Below are positions 1 to 4,179 of a DNA stretch of 6,820 bases, piece after piece (within the stretch, counting starts at the first letter, position 1; each line of letters starts with the position of its first letter). Made by a program: the position numbers and the translations under genes. The notes beneath the pieces are model-generated. The model ran no database searches, was not told the DNA's origin, and worked only from the letters and a program-made list of their open reading frames with translations. The stretch lies in assembly GCA_021789565.1 (NCBI GenBank), contig JAJYJL010000445.1, forward strand, positions 1 to 6,820, given 5' to 3'. The DNA comes from Acidobacteriota bacterium (GTDB lineage: Bacteria; Acidobacteriota; Terriglobia; UBA7540).

Positions 1-56
1 CTTCGTTCCGGCACGGATGATTGGGGCAAGATCGGATCTTTGTAGTATTCAGGCAT
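1..56 (-). CDS. N-terminus of a probable next gene of the polysaccharide operon (partial, unidentified)
   Basis: An ATG on the minus strand at 56 opens a frame that stays open to the window edge: 18 full codons reading MPEYYKDPILPQSSVPER. It begins 25 nt after the stop of the export protein gene, on the same strand, as expected for a further operon member. The only purine-rich ribosome-site candidate (AGGAAC in the intervening sequence) is rather far from the ATG. In related loci the gene after a Wza-type exporter is often a Wzz/Wzc-type chain-length determinant or tyrosine autokinase. The acidic/polar start before a first membrane helix would fit, but 18 residues cannot identify it. The gene call rests on position and open frame only. 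Confidence 0.4.
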   Translation of the reverse strand, partial: MPEYYKDPILPQSSVPER

Positions 57-81
57 TTTTTGGAGTTACTGTTCCTGCAGA

Positions 82-1176
82 TCAGAGGGGAGCGCGATAT
101 ATGACCGTAGTCACTCCCGCACCAATGACAGCTTGGAGACCGCGCTGCAAGACCATCTTGCCCGTACTGTCGGGAACAAAGAGGATGTCGTTGGCTTCCA
201 GAGACTGATCAGGGGCCTTTCCAGCAAGAATCTGTTTGAGATTAACGGGAATATCTTTGTGCCCTCCGGGGGCTGCGGAGTCCTTCCGAATGATGACCGC
301 CTTTTTCTGCTTCGCAGTGGAGGTGACATTGCCTGCCAGGGCAACTGCTTTGAGAACGGTCATATTCTCCCAGCTTCTCGCCAGCGTATAACCTCCGGCG
401 CGTTGAACAGCCCCGACAACATAGACAATGCCCGCGCGTTGAACGGTAACCGTGTCGCCGGGATAGATCGCGATGTTGGAGCTGGAGTCAGCGTTCTCGA
501 AGAGTTTTTTCAGATTGACTTTAATGGTAGTTGGGGGTGCGGTGTCGGTGGTTCCATTTGAACTCTCCTGAAGCCCCAGAGCTCTCATGGCAGTTTCGCC
601 TCGTGTGACCACTGCCGTGTCCGAGGCGTCATCAGCAAGGCCCCCGGCCTGAGAAAGCACGTTGAGCAGGTTGGTTTCCCCAAAGATCGGGAATACCTGG
701 GGGTTTCGAACAGAGCCCGTGATGGCAACCGAATGCCCGCGCGAGGACTTGACATTAACGGTGACCGCGGCATGCATGACCATGCCCGCACTGCGAAGCC
801 TGGCAGCGATGACAGATGAAAGCTGATTGGGACTCAGTCCTGCCGCTGTAACGGGCTCGGAGAGCAAAGGAAGTGTAATCGTTCCATCAGGGCTGACACG
901 GTATTCACGGCTGAGTTCGGGAACGTCGACCACATAGATGTCCAGCAGATCATCCGGCGCGACGATATATTCCAGATTCTCCAGGGAACGGCCTGCCCCT
1001 GACTGGCCACCTGGGGTGTCGAGGACGCTCGGCCCTTTCGAGGCTATGTTCGTTTGACCGGGTGCTGCCCGCGGGAAACAAACAGCCATGAGGATTAAAG
1101 GCAGAAGCCCCATAAAATGGAGGATACGGCGGGGATGCAGATCGATGGCACCCGGAATATATTGACGTGATCTCAT
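82..1176 (-). CDS. Polysaccharide export outer-membrane protein (Wza/BexD type, SLBB domains)
   Basis: Protein of 364 aa, predicted to form the periplasmic/outer-membrane channel through which capsule or exopolysaccharide is exported. Residues 1-40 look like a signal peptide: basic RR at 16-17, a hydrophobic run about 22-33, and a likely signal peptidase I site near RAAPGQ. There is a Cys at 33, but the residue before it is Val, so it is not a normal lipobox. Residues about 69-143 match the poly-export domain (YIVAPDDLLDIYVVDVPEL, then YRVSPDGTITLPLL). Two SLBB-type beta-grasp units follow, one from about 147 (VAITGSVRNPQVFPI) and one from about 250 (VYVVGAVQRAGGYTL). Residues 343-361 are hydrophobic/amphipathic, in the place of Wza's membrane-crossing C-terminal helix. 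The ATG overlaps the TGA of the antiterminator gene (ATGA at 1173-1176). No Shine-Dalgarno is visible there, so translational coupling is likely. Family assignment is firm; the exported polymer is unknown. Confidence 0.92.
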   Translation of the reverse strand: MRSRQYIPGAIDLHPRRILHFMGLLPLILMAVCFPRAAPGQTNIASKGPSVLDTPGGQSGAGRSLENLEYIVAPDDLLDIYVVDVPELSREYRVSPDGTITLPLLSEPVTAAGLSPNQLSSVIAARLRSAGMVMHAAVTVNVKSSRGHSVAITGSVRNPQVFPIFGETNLLNVLSQAGGLADDASDTAVVTRGETAMRALGLQESSNGTTDTAPPTTIKVNLKKLFENADSSSNIAIYPGDTVTVQRAGIVYVVGAVQRAGGYTLARSWENMTVLKAVALAGNVTSTAKQKKAVIIRKDSAAPGGHKDIPVNLKQILAGKAPDQSLEANDILFVPDSTGKMVLQRGLQAVIGAGVTTVIYRAPL

Positions 1177-1766
1177 CGATAATTACAGATCGCAGCGGAT
1201 GGCAGGAAACCACTGGTTGGCATAGAAGAATAATCGTTGTCCACTCGTTCGACATCCGCAACGTCCACTTCTACAGAAATCGATTTCACCAGCAATTCAA
1301 CAGAAAGAACTAACCGGTAGAAATTCTTTTTGCGGACCAGGACCCCTTCCAGCCCTCCAAGTGGGCCCGACTTCACCCGCACCCGGTCTCCTGACTTCAA
1401 GAATGGGTGAGGTTCGGCATTCAACCCGTTTGAAACAGCCTGACGCACTGCCTCGATTTCCCCAACCGGGATGGGCGCCGGAACGCCGCCCAGTCGGACA
1501 AAATCATAGATACCGGGGGTTGAAAGGACGAGATTACGCTGACCAGGAGTCGCCAGAGTAAAAACATAGTTCGGAAAGAGTGGCAAAATCAGGTCCTTCA
1601 TCCTGTCTTTCCAGCGATGCGCTGTCTTGTAGACCGGCAGGAAGACTTCCAGCCCCTTCCCTGAAATAACCTGCGCAACCGCCTTTTCGTGCCGGTGGCG
1701 AACGTATAGAGCAAACCAGGCTTCCGAAGGTTTCAGGGAATCAGCTCTTTCCAGTGTTTTGTCCAT
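1173..1766 (-). CDS. NusG-like transcription antiterminator (RfaH/UpxY/LoaP-type specialised paralogue)
   Basis: Protein of 197 aa. The NGN domain spans about 16-112: WFALYVRHRHEKAVAQ, then GLEVFLPVY, then RWKDR, LPLFPNYVF and the TPGIYDFVRLGG segment. This domain binds RNA polymerase. A KOW domain follows at about 126-175 with GDRVRVKSGPLGGLEGVLVRKK, and about 20 further residues form a polar tail. This is the layout of operon-specific NusG paralogues, which let polymerase read through long polysaccharide clusters. Position fits that role: it immediately precedes and overlaps the exporter gene. Housekeeping nusG would normally sit with secE and ribosomal protein genes, which are absent here. 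The start at 1766 leaves about 15 residues before the NGN domain; an in-frame TGA lies upstream, so no earlier start is possible. A GGAG lies only 2 nt before the ATG, a short spacing. I found no RfaH-type ops element (GGCGGTAG core) near its start. Confidence 0.9.
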   Translation of the reverse strand: MDKTLERADSLKPSEAWFALYVRHRHEKAVAQVISGKGLEVFLPVYKTAHRWKDRMKDLILPLFPNYVFTLATPGQRNLVLSTPGIYDFVRLGGVPAPIPVGEIEAVRQAVSNGLNAEPHPFLKSGDRVRVKSGPLGGLEGVLVRKKNFYRLVLSVELLVKSISVEVDVADVERVDNDYSSMPTSGFLPSAAICNYR

Positions 1767-1782
1767 AGCTCCGCTTGGTAAG

Positions 1783-1826
1783 TCACAAAGCCCATTTCAT
1801 CCTAAGTCTTTGCTCCTTACTTTGTG
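1783..1826 (-). promoter_or_regulatory. Leader of the antiterminator gene: inverted repeat enclosing a possible five-codon ORF
   Basis: The 90-base gap between the PilZ stop and the antiterminator start holds a perfect 7-base inverted repeat on the minus strand: CACAAAG (1826-1820) and CTTTGTG (1790-1784), separated by 29 nt. Inside it is TAAGGAG (1819-1813), then 12 nt, then ATG AAA TGG GCT TTG TGA (1800-1783), coding MKWAL and ending within the 3' arm. The TAAGGAG cannot serve the antiterminator itself, whose ATG is 46 nt further on. The sequence pattern is direct observation; a leader peptide or regulatory hairpin is inference. A 12-nt gap is longer than usual for a ribosome site. Confidence 0.3.
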
Positions 1827-1856
1827 CGAGATGGAAAGATTCCCAGCTTCGCTAAA

Positions 1857-2276
1857 TCAATTAATCCAGGTGCTGCCCTTCGTCAATCGGCTCCAGCGCG
1901 AGTCTTTGTTCCTGCCTCGCGAACTTTTTTGACGAACGAAGGACCCGCCTTTCGAAAAAGACATGGCGACTTCGTGCGAAGCGCCTGCGTTGACGCGTTT
2001 CACTGTCCCTGGAAATCGGATGGCTGTTACTTCGCCGTCCGGGTTCTGAAAAGCTACCTCGAGCGAGATGCGGCGACCCACTTCAATAGGTTGGTCAAGA
2101 AGGAATCGAGCTCCGTTCTCGCTGATATCGTAGAGCCAGCCGCGACCGATCATCTTTTTTTTCCCGCGCCCCGGAGTTAGGACTTTGATGGGGCAATCAA
2201 TCGTATAACGTTCACGTTGTCGGCGCTCATCGGACATCGACGCAGATATCACGTTGTCAGAATAGATCGTTCGCAT
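1857..2276 (-). CDS. Short PilZ-domain protein (probable c-di-GMP receptor)
   Basis: Protein of 139 aa, essentially a stand-alone PilZ domain. Both c-di-GMP binding motifs are intact: RxxxR at R19-R23 (within DERRQRERY) and DxSxxG at D50-S52-G55 (DISENGARF). Beta-strands typical of the fold follow (GRRISLEVAFQNPDGEVTAIRFPGTVKRV), then a basic tail from about 115. The frame is open much further upstream, to 2642, but the start at 2276 is chosen for two reasons. GGAGGGGG (2290-2283) lies 6 nt before this ATG, and the upstream translation resembles no domain. A second ATG at 2237 (MSDERRQ) has no ribosome site. By family knowledge such proteins bind c-di-GMP and act on a partner. It lies 90 nt ahead of the antiterminator and exporter genes on the same strand, which suggests c-di-GMP control of polysaccharide production; no partner can be named from sequence. 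Confidence 0.85.
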   Translation of the reverse strand: MRTIYSDNVISASMSDERRQRERYTIDCPIKVLTPGRGKKKMIGRGWLYDISENGARFLLDQPIEVGRRISLEVAFQNPDGEVTAIRFPGTVKRVNAGASHEVAMSFSKGGSFVRQKSSRGRNKDSRWSRLTKGSTWIN

Positions 2277-2734
2277 ACTACGCCCCCTCCAAACCTGCCC
2301 ATTGACTCTAACATCGCTTACCGCTGGCACCGCAATCCCGTTGAAGGGTGAATTTAGGGGGAGGGGCCCCCATAAAGGGTTAACCCGAAACTCAGGCTTC
2401 CGCAAACCTGATCCTGATTTGCGTTTCCCGTCCCACGTCGCATTGACAAATAAACGTGGGCGCAGCAGGGCGAAACAAAGGTGAGACACGGATAGAGACC
2501 GTCGTTTGCTGCAATTCGGGCCTTCTGCGGTTCTCCAGGCGCTTCGATTTTGTCCTTCGCAGACAATTGAGGGGGCATTGGTGGAAATCACTGCCGGCAC
2601 CAACTGTTCCTGTGGGGAAGAAGGAGGACAAACAGGGGACACTCGAGCAAGTCATTCCTCCGGTCTACCGCAGGCTCCGTGGGCGCCGTCCCAACCGATG
2701 ACCGCGCAATTCAAGAAGCAGGATGGTTTGCAGG
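2277..2734 (-). other. 458-base region without a convincing gene, upstream of the PilZ gene, rich in inverted repeats
   Basis: Between the stop of the LuxR-type gene and the PilZ start I see no supported gene. The frames open here give low-complexity, Cys/Pro/Arg-rich translations without known motifs. The half nearest the PilZ gene holds several small symmetric elements: CCCACGT (2432-2438) with ACGTGGG (2454-2460); an imperfect stem CGCAAACC/GATTTGCG (2401-2423, one G-T pair); the perfect palindrome GGGTTAACCC (2377-2386); and GGGGCCCC (2363-2370). The region most likely carries the promoter and 5' leader of the PilZ gene. I could not place a credible -35/-10 pair. No clear terminator follows the LuxR-type gene, so read-through is possible. 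Confidence 0.45.
2432..2460. repeat. Inverted repeat CCCACGT-N15-ACGTGGG
   Basis: Two 7-base arms (2432-2438 and 2454-2460) are exactly complementary and separated by 15 bases of AT-richer sequence that includes TTGACA on the plus strand. The centre-to-centre distance is 22 bases, about two helical turns, which would suit a dimeric DNA-binding protein. As RNA it could form a 7-bp stem. It lies about 155-185 bases upstream of the PilZ start codon. The repeat is seen directly; an operator role is inference. Confidence 0.4.
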
Positions 2735-3418
2735 CTAGACTCCGCCGAAAGCAACGATCTCTTTGTACGATGTATTCGATGGAGCAGCCTCGCCACGAAC
2801 GTGTTTAAAATAGAGCACAGCGGCTGCCCGCCTTGTGCTGACCTGAAGTTTCTTGTAGATCGATTTCACGTGTGACTTTGCCGTCTCCGTACTGATAAAA
2901 AGGGCGCTGGCCACTTCTTTGTCAGAACGTCCCTGGGCGATCAGGGTCAGCACTTCCCATTCCCTGGGGGTAAGGTTGCTGGTCATCATTGGTTTAGCTC
3001 TCCGTCCAGCAATCAGTCTGTCCAAAACGGCATTTGTCACCCGGGAAGGAAACCAGCGTTCGCCTTTCGCTACCGTCCCAACTGCTTTTATCAGAACCTG
3101 AGGGCTCTCCGTCATCGACAAGTATCCCGCAGCCCCTGACTCCAGAGCTTGGGCGCCAAACTCGTCGTCAGGACTTTCGGTCAAAAGCAGGATTCGTGTT
3201 TCAGGGAATAACTGGCGCAACCGGTTCAGTGATTCAATTCCAGCCTCAAGGCCGGAGGCATGAAGGATGAGAACGGGCAAACTTGACTTATCGCTTCTGT
3301 CAAGGAGATCCGAAACGCTGCCAAATTCCACAATACTAGTAAAGGTCCCTGCCGCGTTAAGATACGCGCAAAGTGAATTACGAAATAGAACCAGCGGACT
3401 CACCACCCCCAACTTCAT
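2735..3418 (-). CDS. NarL/FixJ-family LuxR-type transcriptional regulator with degenerate receiver domain
   Basis: Protein of 227 aa with the two-domain layout and length of NarL/FixJ response regulators. Residues about 1-118 form a receiver-like domain: MKLGVVSPLVLFRNSL at the start, LLLTESPDDE around Thr80, and ESGAAGYLSM before a helix containing SPQVLIKAV. Residues about 149-207 form a LuxR-type HTH: LTPREWEVLTLIAQGRSDKEVA, then STETAKSHVKSIYKKLQV. The receiver lacks its phosphorylation residues: the acidic pair after the first strand is Ser7-Pro8, the phospho-acceptor position is His53 (VLILH), and the conserved Lys position is Met102. It probably works without phosphorylation. The start at 3418 is well supported by GGAGG (3429-3425) 6 nt upstream. 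No histidine kinase gene is visible next to it. It reads toward the PilZ and polysaccharide genes, so it may control them, but its targets cannot be read from sequence. Confidence 0.9.
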   Translation of the reverse strand: MKLGVVSPLVLFRNSLCAYLNAAGTFTSIVEFGSVSDLLDRSDKSSLPVLILHASGLEAGIESLNRLRQLFPETRILLLTESPDDEFGAQALESGAAGYLSMTESPQVLIKAVGTVAKGERWFPSRVTNAVLDRLIAGRRAKPMMTSNLTPREWEVLTLIAQGRSDKEVASALFISTETAKSHVKSIYKKLQVSTRRAAAVLYFKHVRGEAAPSNTSYKEIVAFGGV

Positions 3419-3429
3419 GAGGTACCTCC

Positions 3430-3674
3430 AATCGAAAGGATGTACCCCTCCCGAACTAGGAACATCAGCAAACTTCTATAAGCCAGTGGTAAAATCAAGT
3501 AAAAAGTGTCCCGAAATGTACCTTATGATCATTATAATTCTTTAATAACCTTTCCATCATATCTACACAACCAGAAGCAGTCAAGCGATTTCCCCATACA
3601 ATCCGTGGACAAATTCAATATCCATTTGAGTCATCACCCGGTCTGTCCGCTGAAGGCAGAGAAAGCATGGGCCA
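3430..3674. other. Intergenic region between the LuxR-type gene and the IS remnant
   Basis: No gene is supported in this stretch. The part nearest the regulator gene (about 3470-3560) is clearly AT-rich and contains the near-palindrome TTATGATCATTATAA (3523-3537), overlapping possible -10 sequences. It probably holds the regulator's promoter. The part from about 3560 to 3674 shows nothing recognisable and is where the lost distal part of the insertion element would have joined. Confidence 0.4.
3475..3503 (-). promoter_or_regulatory. Possible sigma-70-like promoter of the LuxR-type regulator gene
   Basis: On the minus strand TTTACT (3503-3498), 17 nt, TATAGA (3480-3475) lies about 57 bases before the ATG, in an AT-rich patch unlike the GC-richer coding DNA around it. 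Each hexamer matches the consensus at 4 of 6 positions. A further upstream alternative is ATTATAAT (3531-3538), which gives TATAAT on both strands but has no good -35 partner. The choice is tentative. Confidence 0.3.
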
Positions 3675-3852
3675 CCGGCGCAAACGGCGGACGCTCCACG
3701 CGGGCGTATACTCGGACAAAGCGGGGCGACATTCCCTTCAACACCGCGTCCACCAGATCCCGCACCGGCCGCAAGGCGTGGTCCGACAGCGCCCGCTTTT
3801 CCGGCGGAATGTGGCTGAACATCGGATATTGCTTCTGATCCGTTCCGCGCAT
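3634..3852 (-). pseudogene. Truncated IS5-like transposase (N-terminal remnant)
   Basis: The 72-codon frame starts MRGTDQKQYPMFSHIPPEKR and continues with DHALRPVRDLVDAVLKGMSPRFVRVYARVERPPFAP. This is the recognisable N-terminal segment of IS5-like transposases, in which a related opening (M-F-S-x-I-P/S-P-E, D-H-P-L-R, L-S-P-R-F, Y-A-R-x-G-R-P-S-I-x-P) is followed by LLRALLLQ and later a DDE catalytic core. Here similarity stops at about residue 59 (near 3675); the last 13 residues are unrelated sequence up to a chance stop. No continuation of the transposase is visible in the other frames downstream, so this is truncation rather than a frameshift. The catalytic domain is absent and the remnant cannot transpose. 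Family recognition is from memory of the pattern, not from a search. Confidence 0.75.
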
Positions 3853-3942
3853 CGTTGTTCCTTCGCTTTGAGATTGAAAACAATCGATGCGCCAAATCGT
3901 CGCACCGATGCAAAGAAAGTGAGCTTTTCAACAAACTGCTGG
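3675..3942 (-). mobile_element. Remnant of an IS5-like insertion sequence, one end only
   Basis: This spans from where transposase similarity ends (about 3675) to a terminal-repeat-like sequence at 3942-3921. On the minus strand that reads CCAGCAGTTTGTTGAAAAGC and then TCAC, close to the AGCAGGCTGTTGAAAAACTC type of end common in such elements. The end-to-start-codon distance is about 70-90 bases, normal for a left end. No matching right end was found between 3419 and 3675, so the distal part is lost. Both boundaries are approximate. Confidence 0.55.
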
Positions 3943-4179
3943 TGCCGTAAGATGAGATCATCCTTCACTTATCCTTTCGGCTGCGGCCAACGCCGCCCCC
4001 TGCCTTCAACTCGCACTTTTCCTTGTTGCACACTCTGAAAAATGGGCGAGTCGGGAGTAAGATTCCGTTTCCAGGTACCATCCAGACAACAAACTGTGTA
4101 TCCTCTGCTTGTGCCGGTCTGCTGAAAATGCCGGCAACTGGCGGGAAATCCTATGTGGAAAGTGCAATAAGGGGGAACA
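3943..4179 (+). other. Gene-free leader upstream of the glycoside hydrolase gene
   Basis: Frames that are open here on both strands have no recognisable protein content. Two inverted repeats are present: ACTCGC (4009-4014) with GCGAGT (4046-4051), extended inward imperfectly by TTTTC/GAAAA, and TGCCGG (4112-4117) with CCGGCA (4131-4136). Neither is followed by a T-run, so they do not look like intrinsic terminators. The hydrolase promoter should lie here, but I found no convincing -35/-10 pair. Confidence 0.35.

Noticed and set aside
133..561. 142-codon plus-strand frame antisense to the exporter gene
   Set aside because: It is a shadow of a well-supported minus-strand gene, with no recognisable domain.
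1767..1856. ops/JUMPstart-type recruitment element for the antiterminator
   Set aside because: No GGCGGTAG-like core is present in the leader or nearby on the minus strand.
2443..2448. Perfect TTGACA on the plus strand as a -35 box
   Set aside because: No -10-like hexamer lies 16-18 bases downstream, and there is no plus-strand gene to serve.
2401..2500. Resemblance to a GEMM-type c-di-GMP riboswitch (ACGCAAA-like and CAGGGCGAAAC-like fragments)
   Set aside because: The fragments lie on opposite strands and the conserved core order of GEMM-I is not present. It would need an Rfam scan, and I cannot support it by eye.
2277..2642. Long N-terminal extension of the PilZ frame, from a GTG at 2642
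   Set aside because: The extra 122 residues are Cys/Pro/Arg-rich with no motif and no good ribosome site, while GGAGGGGG sits 6 nt before the ATG at 2276.
2392..2655. Minus-strand frame of 87 codons starting MTCSSVP, with GGAGGA just upstream
   Set aside because: The GGAGG is only one base from the ATG, too close to work, and the translation (Cys, Arg, Pro and Phe rich) looks like non-coding sequence.
3575..3595. AGCAGTCAAGCGATTTCCCC as the second terminal repeat of the insertion element
   Set aside because: Only the first six bases match the end at 3942; the rest does not, so it is chance similarity.
3581..3961. 126-codon minus-strand frame across the IS remnant
   Set aside because: It overlaps the transposase remnant in another frame and its translation is low-complexity; it reads past the element boundary without any motif.
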